Shown here: piece by piece, positions 17,472-30,068 of the stretch | Layout of the letters: each line of letters begins with the position of its first letter | Position numbering within the stretch: position 1 is the stretch's first letter | Assembly: GCF_001591685.1 (NCBI RefSeq) | Contig: NZ_BCVJ01000016.1 | Location: 1 to 39,071 of the forward strand | Direction of reading: 5' to 3' | Length of the DNA stretch: 39,071 nucleotides | Source: Ligilactobacillus murinus DSM 20452 = NBRC 14221 | GTDB lineage: Bacteria; Bacillota; Bacilli; Lactobacillales; Lactobacillaceae | Notes under the pieces: generated by a model | What the model was told of the DNA's origin: nothing | Seen by the model: only the letters and a program-made list of their open reading frames with translations | Database searches by the model: none | Position numbers and translations under genes: made by a program

Positions 17472-17643
17472 CAACCTCATCTCCATTCATTGGCTTATAC
17501 GGAACTACTATGAGTCCTTTTCTTAGAATGGTGGATTTCGATCCAATTGTCTCTTCACCCGAATTATAATCTATCCCAATGACATGGTCAACAGAGCCTA
17601 CTTCTTTATTTCCAAAACCATTTTTAGTTCTGTTTAATTTACC
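17461..17643 (-). pseudogene. Truncated C-terminal fragment of an unknown mobile-element gene
   Basis: A 60-codon open frame with no start signal (including NGFGNKEVGSVDHVIGIDYN and GLIVVPYKPMNGDEVDAK) ends at a TAA overlapping the next gene's start. Its upstream end abuts the integrase relic at about 17644, where an in-frame stop appears. This looks like the surviving 3' end of a gene cut by a deletion that fused it to the oppositely oriented integrase. No family recognised. Confidence 0.5.
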
Positions 17644-17647
17644 TTAC

Positions 17648-18300
17648 TGCTTTGTCGAACGCTACAAATCGACACTTACTAGAAAATATCGTAAAGTATC
17701 TATCACCTATGGAAAGAAGATGTCTCAAATCATAAAAGCCACTACCCAAGAACTAGAACACAAGATCAATAGGGTGTTGGCTGAAGAAAATGAGTTTGTT
17801 CAAACAGCAGTACTTGCACAAATTTCAGCCACCTTTTTAGATCAGTATCAGAAATGTGTTCAACCTAATACATATAAAAACGATGGACTATTTATCAAAA
17901 AATTTATCGACGATTTCGGTCATGACACTATCATAAATAATATTTCCATTCAAAACCTAAAGCGATACTTTAATAATGATTGCTTGACCAATGGTGCGAT
18001 CACTACGCTGATATCTTTAAGCTACAACATCTGACTGGCTTGTGCATTCAAGATGTGATCAAAGAAGCTGATAAAATGTATCTTGATATCGATCACTCGC
18101 TGTTTTCTTGAGCTCGCCACCTCGGTACTATTTGTCAGATTCTACTAAAACTTTCGCAGGAATACGTAAGATATTTTTATCTCCCGAAGCGACAGAGATA
18201 ATCGAAAAACATATGCGAAATAAAGATCTATATACACATTACTAAAAAGCACATCAAGATTTTGAAGAGCAGATTGCTCAGATCGATAAACCCTTATAAC
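17648..18300 (+). pseudogene. Decayed tyrosine integrase
   Basis: Plus-strand frames together resemble a phage or ICE type tyrosine recombinase. The N-terminal part has VERYKSTLTRKYRKVSITYG (compare the YxDPLTGKxKRVSVT pattern) and the SAM-like core-binding domain (AQISATFLDQYQKCVQPNTY, IKKFIDDFG). After a frame change near 18000 comes ADIFKLQHLTGLCIQDVI, the box I region with Cys where LTGxRI normally has its catalytic Arg. After a further stop and frame change comes STKTFAGIRKIFLSPEATEII, matching the TKTKAGxRxIPL segment. It ends with YTHY, an in-frame stop and a short tail. The box II HxxR/GH region is missing. The frame changes, stops, lost Arg and lost box II show it is dead. Confidence 0.75.
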
Positions 18301-18305
18301 ACAAA

Positions 18306-18333
18306 AAAGCGATACCCTTTCCAGTATCGCTTT
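18306..18333 (-). terminator. Rho-independent terminator of the polC operon
   Basis: A perfect 10-bp stem (AAAGCGATAC / GTATCGCTTT) with an eight-base loop is followed on the minus strand by six T. It closes the pyrH-to-polC gene string about 75 bases after the polC stop. Confidence 0.92.
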
Positions 18334-18407
18334 GAATCATTTTTGCCCATTTGAAAATCAGGCATCTCTTTTATTAAATTGTTCTAATCTTCAAAAACGA
18401 AGCTTAT

Positions 18408-21400
18408 TTAGAATAAATTTTCAAATAAACTCAATTGATTTTCGTCTGGTAGATCATCTAAAACATGGTTTTCGGTCATAAAATCGATGATCGTCGCAGA
18501 AACCTTACCACGTTTAGCGAGATCTTCTTTAGATAAGAAATCTTGTTCCTCACGTGCCGCCACGATCTGTTTAGCAACGTTCAAGCCCAAACCTGGCACT
18601 GCCGTAAATGGCGCGATCAAAGTATTATCTTCGATCAACCAATCACTGGCATCTGATTTATTGAGATCGACCATTTTGAATTCAAAGCCACGTTCCAACA
18701 TTTCGTTGGCTAATTCAAGTACGGTCAATAGATTTTTTTCCTTTGCCGTAGCTTCATTACCCTTGTCATTGATCTCTTTCATCGCAGCTTTGACTGACTC
18801 TTTACCATGAGCCATCGAAACTAGATCAAAATCATCAGCTCTGACTGAGAAATAAGCAGCATAGTATACTAATGGATAGTACACCTTGAAATAGGCGATC
18901 CGTAAAGCCATCAACACGTAGGCCGCTGCGTGAGCTTTCGGGAACATGTATTTGATCTTCAAGCAAGCCCCGATATACCATTCTGGTACTTCAGATTCAC
19001 GCATCGCTGCTTGCCACTCATCTGGGATACCACGTCCCTTACGCACATGTTCCATGATCTTAAAGGCTAAGTCAGACTCAACTCCCATATGGATCAAGTC
19101 CATCATGATATCGTCACGACATCCAATAACTTCTGGCATCGTAACGGTCCCATTTTGGATCAGTTCTTCTGCGTTACCTAACCACACATCAGTCCCGTGA
19201 GAAAGCCCAGAGATCTTGACTAATTCGGCAAACGTTTTGGGATGCGTTTCTTCTAACATACCACGAACAAAGCGTGTCCCAAATTCGGGGATCCCCAAAG
19301 TCCCCGTCTTAGACTGGATCTGCTCTGGAGTGACACCCAAAATATCAGTTCCTGAAAACAGCTTCATCACACCAGGATCATCGGTCGGGATCGTTTTTGG
19401 TTCGATCCCTGAGAGATCTTGCAACATTCTGATCATTGTCGGATCATCATGCCCTAAACAGTCGAGTTTCAAGATATTATCATGGATCGAGTGGAAATCA
19501 AAGTGCGTCGTTTTCCAAGCTGCCGTCAGATCGTCAGCTGGGTACTGGATCGGAGTAAAGTCATAGATATCAAGATAATCAGGTACGACCAAGATCCCAG
19601 CTGGGTGTTGCCCGGTCGTTCGCTTGACGCCTGTAGCCCCCTTAGCCAGTCGATCGACTTCCGCGCCCCGTAAATTCTGCTCAGTATCACGTTCGTAAGC
19701 CTTGACATAACCATAGGCCGTTTTATCAGCCACGGTACCGATCGTGCCAGCCCGAAAAACATTATTCTCGCCAAACAAGACCTTCGTATAGTTATGAGCT
19801 ACCGGTTGATAGTCACCTGAGAAGTTCAGATCGATATCGGGAACTTTATTCCCCTTAAAACCAAGGAACGTTTCAAACGGGATCTCTTGGCCATCTTTGA
19901 CCAATTCTGCTCCACATTCTGGACATTCTTTATCAGGTAAATCATAGCCCGAACCATACTCACCTTTTTCATAAAAATGCGACCACTTACACTTTGGACA
20001 ACGATAATGTGGTGGCAATGGGTTGACCTCGGTGATACCGGTCAGTGTTGCGACTAAACTTGAGCCCACTGACCCCCGAGACCCTACTAAATAGCCATCT
20101 TTATTGGATTTAGCCACCAGCTTTTGTGAGATCAAATAAATTACCGAAAATCCATTTCCAATAACAGATTTCAATTCTTTATCGACGCGTTTTTGTACGA
20201 TATCTGGTAATGGATCGCCATACCATTCATGAGCTTTGTTCAATGTCAAATTCTTGATATCATCTTCAGCCCCAGGCATTTTAGGTGTATACAATTTATC
20301 CTTGACTGGCGTGATCTCATCACACATGTCGACGATCTTATTTGGATCAGTCACTACGACTTTTTGTGCTTTTTCTTCACCTAAAAAGGCAAAATCTTCC
20401 AACATTTCATCAGTTGTTCGAAAATGTGCATCCGGTAGATCACGTAGCTTATTAAGCGGGTTAGCCCCGCCTTGTGAATGGATCAAGATCTTACGGTAGA
20501 TCGCATCTTCTTTATTCATAAAGTGCACATCCCCCGTAGCTGCGATCGGGATCTTGAGCTCTTCAGCTAATTGCACCATATTGGCAATGATCTCTTCTAA
20601 ATTTTTATTATTTTTGACTAACTCTTGTTCGATCAAAGGTGCATATAATGCTTTAGGCTGAACTTCTAAATAATCATAATATTTTGCCTTTTCTTTAGCT
20701 TGTTCATAACCTTTTTGCATCATCGCAGTAAAAACTTCCCCATCAGCACACGCTGAACCAACGATCAAGCCTTCACGATATTTATCTAGGACCGAGCGTG
20801 GTACCCGTGGAATGCGGTAAAAATACTTGACCATTGACTCTGAAGCAACTTTAAAGAGATTTTTGAGTCCTTCTTGTGTTTTAGCCAAGATCACCGCATG
20901 AAACGGATGCTGATGTTTATAAGTATCATCATCATTTTGCGTATTAAATTGATCATGATATTCGATATTTAACTTCTCTTCAGCATCTTTTAGCATCGCA
21001 TAATAGATGTAGCCCGTTGCTTCCGCATCATAGATCGCCCGGTGATGGTGTTCCAAGTTAACATTTAATTTCTTAGCTAAGGTATTCAAACGAAAACCTT
21101 TCATCTCTGGATACAATAAGCGTGCCATCGGCAATGTATCCAACCAAGGTTCACCGATCAAGGGCAGTCCATGCCGAGCATAACCAGTATTCATAAAGTC
21201 CACGTCAAAGGTCGCGTTATGCCCAACAATGATACTGCCCTTACAGAATTCTTGGAACATCTCAAAAACTTCTTTTTCGGACTTTGAGCCTCGGACCATA
21301 TCATCAGTGATCGACGTCAATTTGATCGTCGTTTGTGAAAGAGGATGCCCGGGATCGATAAATTGTTCAAAGCGCTCGATCACTTCGCCATCTTTCATCT

Positions 21401-22754
21401 TGACTGCCGCTAATTCGATGACCTTATCATAACGAGCCGATAACCCTGTCGTTTCCGTATCAAAAATTACATAAGTCGCATCTTTTAATTTCACGTGTTG
21501 TTCATTATAGGCGATCGGTTGCCCGTCATCAACAACATTAGCTTCGACCCCATATAAGATCTTGACATTATTCTTCAATCCTGCACTATGCGCTTCTGGG
21601 AAAGCTTGTAGCGTACTATGATCAGTGATCGCGATCGCTTTTTGGCCCCAAGTTGCTGCTTGCTTGACATAGTCGCTGATACTGTTTGTTGCATCCATCA
21701 TACTCATATTGGAATGCACATGCAATTCAGCCCGCTTATGATCTTTTGGTGCGGTATCTTTGCGTCCTTCATGTGCTACTTCAACGATATCATAAGCGTT
21801 CATCGCTAGATCGCGCATATAGGTATCTTCTTGAACGCTCCCACGAATTTTGACCCACTTACCTACAGCTAAAGCATCAAACATCGCTTCATCTTCTTCA
21901 TTGCGCGAAAACTTCTTGATCACTATTGATGAAGAATAATCTGTGACCTTGATGATGAGCAATTTGCGCTCGGAGCGTAGAGTCCTAACTTCCTTATCGA
22001 AAATATAACCTTGAACGACCACTGAACGTTCTTCTTCCGTGATCGTTGCCATCTGTCTGATCTCAGCATCATCAGCGATCTTCTTGCCAAGTTGAACTGG
22101 TCCGTCAACAGTGACTGTTTCTTTTTCTTTGGCTTTTTGTTGTCGTTTTTCATTTTGTTTTTGGATCGCCTCAACAGCTTGTTGGGCCAATTGTGCATCA
22201 GATCTAGCTTTTTGTTCTTTGTATTCATCGATCTTAGCCTGAGACTTTGATTCATCGATCAGCGTATTGATCGTAAATTTAGGAAAGCCATACCGGTGAT
22301 ATGTCCGTTCGATCGGTCCTAAAGCCTGGGTCGTCAAAAAGTTTTTGATGATCTCATTTTCAGCTAGCAACATGACACGGTTATCATCTAAATACGGTAC
22401 CTTACCTTGACACAATTCTTGGATCAAAGGCGAATTGACCCCGCACGTTGAAACCACATAGGCCCAATAATCACCCAGATCACGATCATTTAACGTTTTC
22501 TCTTGGACTTTCAAATTCAAAGTCGTTTGAGCGATCGGTTCAAAAGCGTTGGCAAGAGCGTGGTTAAAGCGCAAAAATGTTGTAAAGGGCAACACTTGCT
22601 TTAGACTGATCACAAATTCCCAGCGTTTTGAAGCTGTATGAACTTCGACTTTATCGATCGCAGCCCCGGTAAAGAGCTCTTGTTCTTCTGGTAAATGTTG
22701 CCACTTGATCTGTTCAAGTAAGCGCAAAAACAATTCCTGTTTATTTGGTTCCAA
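18408..22754 (-). CDS. polC: DNA polymerase III PolC-type alpha subunit
   Basis: PolC is the replicative polymerase of low-GC Gram-positive bacteria. The 1448-residue protein has, in order, an N-terminal domain, an OB domain (about 235-330), a PHP domain starting [15 protein letters not shown] (about 340) into which the DEDD 3'-5' exonuclease is inserted (FDTETTGLS at about 430-438), a four-cysteine zinc element (CPKCKW ... CPECGAE), and the polymerase core with the catalytic aspartates in [13 protein letters not shown] place the start at the TTG at 22752-22754, preceded by AGAGAGGGG; the 15 codons upstream overlap a terminator hairpin. It is the last gene of its operon, behind an attenuating hairpin. 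Confidence 0.97.
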   Translation of the reverse strand: MEPNKQELFLRLLEQIKWQHLPEEQELFTGAAIDKVEVHTASKRWEFVISLKQVLPFTTFLRFNHALANAFEPIAQTTLNLKVQEKTLNDRDLGDYWAYVVSTCGVNSPLIQELCQGKVPYLDDNRVMLLAENEIIKNFLTTQALGPIERTYHRYGFPKFTINTLIDESKSQAKIDEYKEQKARSDAQLAQQAVEAIQKQNEKRQQKAKEKETVTVDGPVQLGKKIADDAEIRQMATITEEERSVVVQGYIFDKEVRTLRSERKLLIIKVTDYSSSIVIKKFSRNEEDEAMFDALAVGKWVKIRGSVQEDTYMRDLAMNAYDIVEVAHEGRKDTAPKDHKRAELHVHSNMSMMDATNSISDYVKQAATWGQKAIAITDHSTLQAFPEAHSAGLKNNVKILYGVEANVVDDGQPIAYNEQHVKLKDATYVIFDTETTGLSARYDKVIELAAVKMKDGEVIERFEQFIDPGHPLSQTTIKLTSITDDMVRGSKSEKEVFEMFQEFCKGSIIVGHNATFDVDFMNTGYARHGLPLIGEPWLDTLPMARLLYPEMKGFRLNTLAKKLNVNLEHHHRAIYDAEATGYIYYAMLKDAEEKLNIEYHDQFNTQNDDDTYKHQHPFHAVILAKTQEGLKNLFKVASESMVKYFYRIPRVPRSVLDKYREGLIVGSACADGEVFTAMMQKGYEQAKEKAKYYDYLEVQPKALYAPLIEQELVKNNKNLEEIIANMVQLAEELKIPIAATGDVHFMNKEDAIYRKILIHSQGGANPLNKLRDLPDAHFRTTDEMLEDFAFLGEEKAQKVVVTDPNKIVDMCDEITPVKDKLYTPKMPGAEDDIKNLTLNKAHEWYGDPLPDIVQKRVDKELKSVIGNGFSVIYLISQKLVAKSNKDGYLVGSRGSVGSSLVATLTGITEVNPLPPHYRCPKCKWSHFYEKGEYGSGYDLPDKECPECGAELVKDGQEIPFETFLGFKGNKVPDIDLNFSGDYQPVAHNYTKVLFGENNVFRAGTIGTVADKTAYGYVKAYERDTEQNLRGAEVDRLAKGATGVKRTTGQHPAGILVVPDYLDIYDFTPIQYPADDLTAAWKTTHFDFHSIHDNILKLDCLGHDDPTMIRMLQDLSGIEPKTIPTDDPGVMKLFSGTDILGVTPEQIQSKTGTLGIPEFGTRFVRGMLEETHPKTFAELVKISGLSHGTDVWLGNAEELIQNGTVTMPEVIGCRDDIMMDLIHMGVESDLAFKIMEHVRKGRGIPDEWQAAMRESEVPEWYIGACLKIKYMFPKAHAAAYVLMALRIAYFKVYYPLVYYAAYFSVRADDFDLVSMAHGKESVKAAMKEINDKGNEATAKEKNLLTVLELANEMLERGFEFKMVDLNKSDASDWLIEDNTLIAPFTAVPGLGLNVAKQIVAAREEQDFLSKEDLAKRGKVSATIIDFMTENHVLDDLPDENQLSLFENLF

Positions 22755-22783
22755 ATTCTGACCCCTCTCTATCAGAAATAAAA

Positions 22784-22811
22784 GGACTGGTGAAGTCACT
22801 TTCGCCAGTCC
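22784..22811 (-). terminator. Hairpin/terminator between proS and polC
   Basis: GGACTGGTGAAG pairs with CTTTCGCCAGTCC with few mismatches, followed on the minus strand by TTTTATTT. It sits in the 69-base gap between proS and polC. No polC promoter is visible between it and polC, so it probably limits rather than stops transcription into polC. Confidence 0.7.
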
Positions 22812-22823
22812 AATTATCTATAT

Positions 22824-24551
<1,728 letters not shown>

Positions 24552-24572
24552 TTAGACCCCTTTTATATTTAA

Positions 24573-25847
24573 TTAGCGGAAGAAATAGCGTTGAATATCA
24601 TTCCACGTAACTAGAAGCATCAAGATCATTAAAAATCCAAAACCGATCATTGTGATAATGATCTCCTTTTCTGGATCAAGTGGTTTTCTTCTGATCGCTT
24701 CGATAATATTTAATAGCAACTTGCCCCCATCCAAAGCAGGAATCGGTAACAAGTTGATGATCCCTAAGTTAACTGACAACAGTGCTGTTAGTGTCACAAC
24801 ACTGATCAGGCCATTTTCTTTAGCCTGTGATGTGAGGGAAAACATTGCTACTGGACCACCTAGATCATTTAGACTAAAGCCGTGTAACATTGATGCTAAG
24901 GCATTTCCTAGCTGTTTTATCACATACCAAGTTTGGGTAAAACCATAAGTCAGCTTGGCTTTGATAGAACGATCCATTTTTCCTTTAGCAATTATACCAA
25001 TCTGGGCGACCTTTTGTCCATTTACGTTTTTTTGGACTGGTGTGACTTTAATATTTTGCTTTTTATCAGCTCGTTTGACTGTTAAAACAAGTTCTTTGCC
25101 ATCAGCTGATCTGATATGTTGGGCCACATCGTCCCAAGTCGGTGTTTTAGCACCATCGATCGCAATGATCGTATCATTTGCTTTTAGACCTGCTTTTTGA
25201 GCAACTGAATCAGTTTGAACTTGAGCTATCGTATTAGTCGTTACAGGGACCCCTCCCTGTAAAAAGGCTACTAAGCCAAACGCTACGATCGCTAACAAGA
25301 AATTATTCAATGGCCCTGCAAAATTGGTCAACATCCGATCGACTAACGAAGCCGACTGAAAACGCACATCACGTGGTGCGATCTGCAGTTCGATCCCATC
25401 TTTACCGATGATCAAGGCATCGTGATCAACTTTGAAGCGTTTGATCTCATCTTCAGTGCCGTTTTCATACCCTTCGACCCAAAGTCCATCCGTTAGATCC
25501 CAGTCAGTCAATTCGAGCGGGATCCCTTCGACTAAAGTGAGCTTTTTACTAGTATTTATCTTTTGAACGACACCATTTTCGTCAGTGATCAAACTGACTG
25601 GCATCCCTTTTTTTAGCTCTTCGGTATCATCTTCCAAACCTGCCATGCTGACATAACCACCCAGTGGTAAGATCCGCCAAGTATAGGTCGTGCCATTCTT
25701 GCGATATGCAAACAGTTTAGGTCCCATCCCGATCGCAAATTCACGGACCAAGATCCCAGCACGTTTGGCAAAATAATAGTGTCCAAATTCATGGACAAAT
25801 ACTAAGATCCCAAAGACGATGATAAATGTAATTATAGTTGTTATCAT
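24573..25847 (-). CDS. rseP: RIP metalloprotease RseP (site-2 protease)
   Basis: A membrane-embedded zinc protease that cuts transmembrane substrates such as anti-sigma factors and leftover signal peptides. The 424-residue protein opens with a transmembrane segment containing the HExxH motif (FVHEFGHYYFAKRAG, about 18-32), has a PDZ domain around 205-280 (AGLKANDTIIAIDGAKTP) and the third-helix NLLPIPALDGGKLL motif that supplies the zinc-binding Asp, ending in further membrane helices. A region of about 100 residues between HExxH and the second helix is extended, as in other lactobacilli. It is placed between cdsA and proS. Confidence 0.96.
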   Translation of the reverse strand: MITTIITFIIVFGILVFVHEFGHYYFAKRAGILVREFAIGMGPKLFAYRKNGTTYTWRILPLGGYVSMAGLEDDTEELKKGMPVSLITDENGVVQKINTSKKLTLVEGIPLELTDWDLTDGLWVEGYENGTEDEIKRFKVDHDALIIGKDGIELQIAPRDVRFQSASLVDRMLTNFAGPLNNFLLAIVAFGLVAFLQGGVPVTTNTIAQVQTDSVAQKAGLKANDTIIAIDGAKTPTWDDVAQHIRSADGKELVLTVKRADKKQNIKVTPVQKNVNGQKVAQIGIIAKGKMDRSIKAKLTYGFTQTWYVIKQLGNALASMLHGFSLNDLGGPVAMFSLTSQAKENGLISVVTLTALLSVNLGIINLLPIPALDGGKLLLNIIEAIRRKPLDPEKEIIITMIGFGFLMILMLLVTWNDIQRYFFR

Positions 25848-25880
25848 ATTGCTCTACCGTCCTTATCCTAATCGTTTTGT

Positions 25881-26669
25881 TTAGATCAAGCCAGCAAAAT
25901 GCATCAATGGTAAAACAAATAGTAATGAATCAAAACGGTCTAAGATCCCGCCGTGACCTGGTAAGATCTTACCGGAATCCTTGACTCCATAATGACGCTT
26001 GAAGGCTGATTCGATCAGATCACCAAGTTGGCCTCCAACTGAGAAGACTAAAGTCCACAAAAGCATAGTTGAGAAACTATATGGAAACGCAGCTTGTGCA
26101 AAATATAGATATGCGCCTACGATAACTACTGTACTGAGCGAACCACCGATCGATCCTTCCCAAGTTTTATTGGGACTGATATGTGGTGCTAATTTATTCT
26201 TACCGATCTTACGTCCGATCAGATAAGCACCACTGTCTGTGATCCAAACGATCAATAAGGCGTAAAGCATCATCCATAAGCTCTCTGCTCGAGCTAGCAT
26301 CATGAATCTAAAACCAAGCCCCGCATATAGTCCACCTAATAATAAGACCCCAGCATCATCAAATGAAAAACGATTTTTAGAGATCACAGTGTAGACTAGC
26401 ATGACTAGGGCTAGCAAATAAAAGCTGCCCCCTAAAGTATCCTGTGTCCAAAAACCAGCCCAAAAGACCGGCAATAAAATCGATAGCATCAAAAGAAAAG
26501 AAACGATCGCCTCAAATGACACGAGTAATTTCTTTTTCATGATCAAAAATTCTGACATGGCGACGATCCCCATCAATGTTACCAAGATATCAAAGGGAAG
26601 TCCCCCTAAATAAAGCAATGGTAAGAAAATGATCAAAGCGATCACCGCTGTTGTAACACGCTGTTTCAT
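25881..26669 (-). CDS. cdsA: Phosphatidate cytidylyltransferase
   Basis: CdsA makes CDP-diacylglycerol from phosphatidate and CTP, the precursor of phosphatidylglycerol and cardiolipin. The 262-residue protein is mostly membrane helices (about seven to eight) and carries the family signature SPNKTWEGSIGG and the C-terminal HYGVKDSGKILPGHGGILDR. The ATG start shares one base with the uppS stop (TGATG), with AGGAGG eight bases upstream. Confidence 0.96.
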   Translation of the reverse strand: MKQRVTTAVIALIIFLPLLYLGGLPFDILVTLMGIVAMSEFLIMKKKLLVSFEAIVSFLLMLSILLPVFWAGFWTQDTLGGSFYLLALVMLVYTVISKNRFSFDDAGVLLLGGLYAGLGFRFMMLARAESLWMMLYALLIVWITDSGAYLIGRKIGKNKLAPHISPNKTWEGSIGGSLSTVVIVGAYLYFAQAAFPYSFSTMLLWTLVFSVGGQLGDLIESAFKRHYGVKDSGKILPGHGGILDRFDSLLFVLPLMHFAGLI

Positions 26670-27445
26670 CAATTATCCTCCTTCTTATTCAGCCCACCAA
26701 AGCGTCGATCGCGTTGCTGAAATTTATAAATCGATAACTCTAGATCTTCAGCCGAAAAATCCGGCCATAAAACATCTGTAAATACTAACTCACTGTAAGC
26801 GATCTGCCACAATAAAAAGTTAGAGATCCGTTCTTCCCCGCTCGTGCGGATCAGCAATTCTGGATCGGCATAAGGGAGTTTTGCCGTCATCAAAGCCTCT
26901 GAAAAAACTTTTTCATCGATCTGTGACGGCTCTAATTTTCCTTGTTTAACTTGAGTTGCTACGGCTTGGACTGCAGTCGTGATCTCAGCGCGCCCCCCGT
27001 AATTCAAAGCAAAATTCAAGACCATGCCGGTATTATCTTTAGTCTGCTCGATCGCATCAAAAACTGCTTTTTTTGTCGAGTCAGGTAATTTATCTGTATA
27101 TCCCATCACATTGACACGGACATTGTTTGCGATCAAATCTGGGACAAATGTATTAAAAAATTTTACTGGAAGATCCATTAAAAAGCCGACTTCAGCTTGA
27201 GGCCTTTTCCAATTTTCTGTTGAAAAAGCATATAATGTCAACACCTTGACCCCTAGATCACTAGCTGCTTTAGTGATCGTTTTGACCGTCTCCATTCCCT
27301 GCTTGTGTCCGGCAACTCGGGGCAAGCCGCGCTTTTTTGCCCATCTACCATTACCATCCATGATGATCGCAACATGAGCCGGTATCCGTTTTTGATCTAG
27401 CTTGTTTTGTGCTGCCTGCTTATTTTTAAATAAGTTAGAAAACAT
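26669..27445 (-). CDS. uppS: Undecaprenyl (isoprenyl) diphosphate synthase
   Basis: UppS extends farnesyl diphosphate with isopentenyl diphosphate to the C55 lipid carrier used for peptidoglycan and teichoic acid. The 258-residue cis-prenyltransferase carries the catalytic-Asp motif IIMDGNGRWAKKRGLPRVAGH, the LYAFSTENWKRP segment and the C-terminal DLLIRTSGE-type motif (here ELLIRTSGEERISNFLLWQ). The start is the ATG of MFSNLFKNK, behind AGAGGTGAAG. A long hairpin separates it from frr upstream; it overlaps cdsA. Confidence 0.97.
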   Translation of the reverse strand: MFSNLFKNKQAAQNKLDQKRIPAHVAIIMDGNGRWAKKRGLPRVAGHKQGMETVKTITKAASDLGVKVLTLYAFSTENWKRPQAEVGFLMDLPVKFFNTFVPDLIANNVRVNVMGYTDKLPDSTKKAVFDAIEQTKDNTGMVLNFALNYGGRAEITTAVQAVATQVKQGKLEPSQIDEKVFSEALMTAKLPYADPELLIRTSGEERISNFLLWQIAYSELVFTDVLWPDFSAEDLELSIYKFQQRDRRFGGLNKKEDN

Positions 27446-27465
27446 ATCTTCACCTCTGTTAAAAG

Positions 27466-27528
27466 AATAACGGGACAAATTCGTCGATCCAGTAAGCGCC
27501 TGTTTCGACGAGCCCTTGCCCCGTTATT
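27466..27528 (-). terminator. Long nested hairpin between frr and uppS
   Basis: Outer arms AATAACGGGACAA (27466-27478) and TTGCCCCGTTATT (27516-27528) pair almost perfectly, and an inner TCGTCGA/TCGACGA repeat can form a second stem. On the minus strand it is followed by TTCTTTT. It resembles an attenuating terminator that separates pyrH-frr from uppS onward. Confidence 0.65.
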
Positions 27529-27550
27529 ATCAGCAAAATAAAGCTTTCAC

Positions 27551-28114
27551 CTAACCGGCAAGCACTTCTTTTTCTTTTTCTGCTGTAATATTTTCAATAT
27601 TTTTGATCGAATTATCCGTTACTTTTTGGGCAACATCTTCCAAGTCACGTAATTGATCTTCAGTCAAATCACCATTCTTTTGAGCTTTCTTCAAAGCATC
27701 CATCATTTCACGGCGAACGTTTCTAACAGCAACTTTGCCCTTTTCAGAAGTTGCTTTAACTTGTTTAGCTAATTCCTTACGCCGTTCTTCAGTCAATTGT
27801 GGGATCACTAAACGAATAGCTGACCCGTCATTCATAGGTGCGATACCTAGATCAGATGCTAAGAGCGCATGTTCGATGTCTTTTAAAGAAGACTTATCGT
27901 ATGGTGTGATGAGAAGCACACGTGCTTCTGGAACACTGATCTGAGCCATTTGATTAAGTGGTGTTGGCACCCCATAATATTCAACGTTTACTCGGTTTAA
28001 CAAACTAGCATTGGCTACCCCTGCTCTGATCGTACCCAATTCACGTTGTAAAGCTTCTTCTGCTTTGGTCATTTTTTCTTGATATTGTAAAATAGTTGGA
28101 TCTGTGATTTTCAT
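27551..28114 (-). CDS. frr: Ribosome recycling factor
   Basis: RRF splits post-termination ribosomes together with EF-G. The 187-residue protein has the characteristic long helices and conserved segments [18 protein letters not shown] near the N-terminus and [17 protein letters not shown] in the middle. It follows pyrH by eight bases and is transcribed with it. Confidence 0.97.
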   Translation of the reverse strand: MKITDPTILQYQEKMTKAEEALQRELGTIRAGVANASLLNRVNVEYYGVPTPLNQMAQISVPEARVLLITPYDKSSLKDIEHALLASDLGIAPMNDGSAIRLVIPQLTEERRKELAKQVKATSEKGKVAVRNVRREMMDALKKAQKNGDLTEDQLRDLEDVAQKVTDNSIKNIENITAEKEKEVLAG

Positions 28115-28122
28115 AAATTTAT

Positions 28123-28857
<735 letters not shown>

Positions 28858-28911
28858 CTAAAACAATTTTGCTGAAATTCGTTCACGATTTAACGAAAGC
28901 CGTTTGAATAA

Positions 28912-28941
28912 ATTTTATCATTCTATCGGGGGTTTTGCCAA
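28912..28941 (-). promoter_or_regulatory. Promoter of the pyrH-frr operon
   Basis: TTGGCA (28936-28941) and TAAAAT (28912-28917) with an 18-base spacer, about 65 bases upstream of the pyrH start. The intergenic region is divergent with the amidase gene. Confidence 0.6.
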
Positions 28942-28997
28942 CTATTAATTTGTTTTTACATTTCAACAGGCTTTGTTAGGAAACCGTTAGCATTTAC

Positions 28998-29027
28998 TTG
29001 TTGGACACAAAGAATTTTTGATATAAT
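28998..29027 (+). promoter_or_regulatory. Promoter of the amidase gene
   Basis: A perfect TATAAT (29022-29027) lies 18 bases after TTGTTG (28998-29003), about 32 bases before the start codon at 29059. Confidence 0.65.
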
Positions 29028-29058
29028 GTGAATAGTTGTTAAATTTGGAGTGATGCAC

Positions 29059-29937
29059 ATGGAAAAGCCTAGAACTTCTCATGGATCTGGCCTCCCCAAA
29101 CGTATTCGGGTCCTATTTGCGATCATTTTCATACTAGTTAGCATTTTAGGTTATCGCACTTATAAATATTTCGGACAACTAGAGATCCAAACTAACTATG
29201 CTGTCCTCAAAAAAGGCCCTGGTGTTGAATATGATCAAATCAGTCAACTCAAGCAAAATCAACGTGTAACTGTCTTAAAAAGTAAATATCATTGGATGTA
29301 TGTTGAAACTGACGATGAAAAAAAAGGCTGGGTCGCTGATTGGATGATCAACAGTAGCTACAAATTACCAGTTACTGATCTCTCAAATGCGACGATCGTG
29401 ATCGATCCTGGTCACGGTGGTTATGATTCTGGGGCGACTTCAAACACTGAGAAAAAAGAAGAAAAACAATACACTTTAGCTTATGCCAAACTATTGGCAA
29501 AAAAATTACGTAAACAAAACACAAAAGTCTATCTTACACGTAGCGATGATACTTTTGTCAGCCTAAGCAAACGCCCTGCACTAGCAGATCAAGTCCATGC
29601 GGATGCTTTTATCAGTTTCCACTTTGACTCATCGCCAGTCAAAAATACGGCTTCTGGTTTTACGACCTATTATTACCATAAAAATTCACTTAAATTAGCC
29701 CAAATGGTAAATAAAGAGTTCGGTGCGATCGGCTTAGAAAATCGCGGGGTCGAAGTCGGTGACTTTTTGGTCATTCGTGATATCAAAGAACCCGCGATCC
29801 TATTAGAAATGGGATATATCAATTCCGATCGTGACTTTGATCAGATAAGCTCTAAGTTTTACCGTGCGACCGTTGTAAATGACGTTTATCAAGGATTAGA
29901 AAAATATTTCGCAGCACAAAAAGATACAAATAAATAA
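29059..29937 (+). CDS. Membrane-anchored N-acetylmuramoyl-L-alanine amidase with SH3b domain
   Basis: This zinc amidase cuts the bond between MurNAc and the peptide stem in peptidoglycan. The 292-residue protein has a cytoplasmic basic N-terminus, one membrane segment (about 18-32, LFAIIFILVSILGY) acting as signal anchor, a bacterial SH3 domain (about 40-98) and an Amidase_3 domain from about 110. Zinc ligands and catalytic residues are visible in IVIDPGHGGYDSGA, the EKQYTLAYAKLL helix, SFHFDSS and AILLEMGYIN. I chose the third possible start (ATG at 29059) because GGAG lies eight bases upstream; two earlier start codons overlap or crowd that site. It is monocistronic, with its own promoter and terminator. 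Confidence 0.93.
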   Translation: MEKPRTSHGSGLPKRIRVLFAIIFILVSILGYRTYKYFGQLEIQTNYAVLKKGPGVEYDQISQLKQNQRVTVLKSKYHWMYVETDDEKKGWVADWMINSSYKLPVTDLSNATIVIDPGHGGYDSGATSNTEKKEEKQYTLAYAKLLAKKLRKQNTKVYLTRSDDTFVSLSKRPALADQVHADAFISFHFDSSPVKNTASGFTTYYYHKNSLKLAQMVNKEFGAIGLENRGVEVGDFLVIRDIKEPAILLEMGYINSDRDFDQISSKFYRATVVNDVYQGLEKYFAAQKDTNK

Positions 29938-29940
29938 AGT

Positions 29941-29989
29941 TAGGTCTTCTAAAAAGATAGCATTTGGCTATGTTTTTCTAGAAGACCTA
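29941..29989 (+). terminator. Terminator of the amidase gene
   Basis: Long inverted repeat: TAGGTCTTCTA and following A-run pair with the T-run and TAGAAGACCTA, with GATAGC/GCTAT pairing inside. TTTTATTATT follows on the plus strand. Confidence 0.88.
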
Positions 29990-30068
29990 TTTTATTATTG
30001 GAATTTTTAACAAAACGTGGTCAATTACGTAATCAAAAAGAAATCAGTCTAATTTTTTCACAAAATAA

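Noticed and set aside
17579-17647. Upstream extension of the integrase frame as an intact start
   Set aside because: The first roughly 23 codons are antisense to the truncated minus-strand gene and do not resemble an integrase N-terminus; no binding site precedes the ATG.
4316-18300. Idea that the two integrase relics are halves of one gene split by a rearrangement
   Set aside because: The relic at 17648-18300 retains its own C-terminal YTHY segment and tail, so both carry a C-terminus; 13 kb of standard-order core genes lie between them. Two independent elements are simpler.
29995-30068. Short coding-like stretch between the two terminators
   Set aside because: A frame (EFLTKRGQLRNQKEIS) is open for about 40 codons, but it runs through the rpmA terminator and has no start signals or recognisable family.
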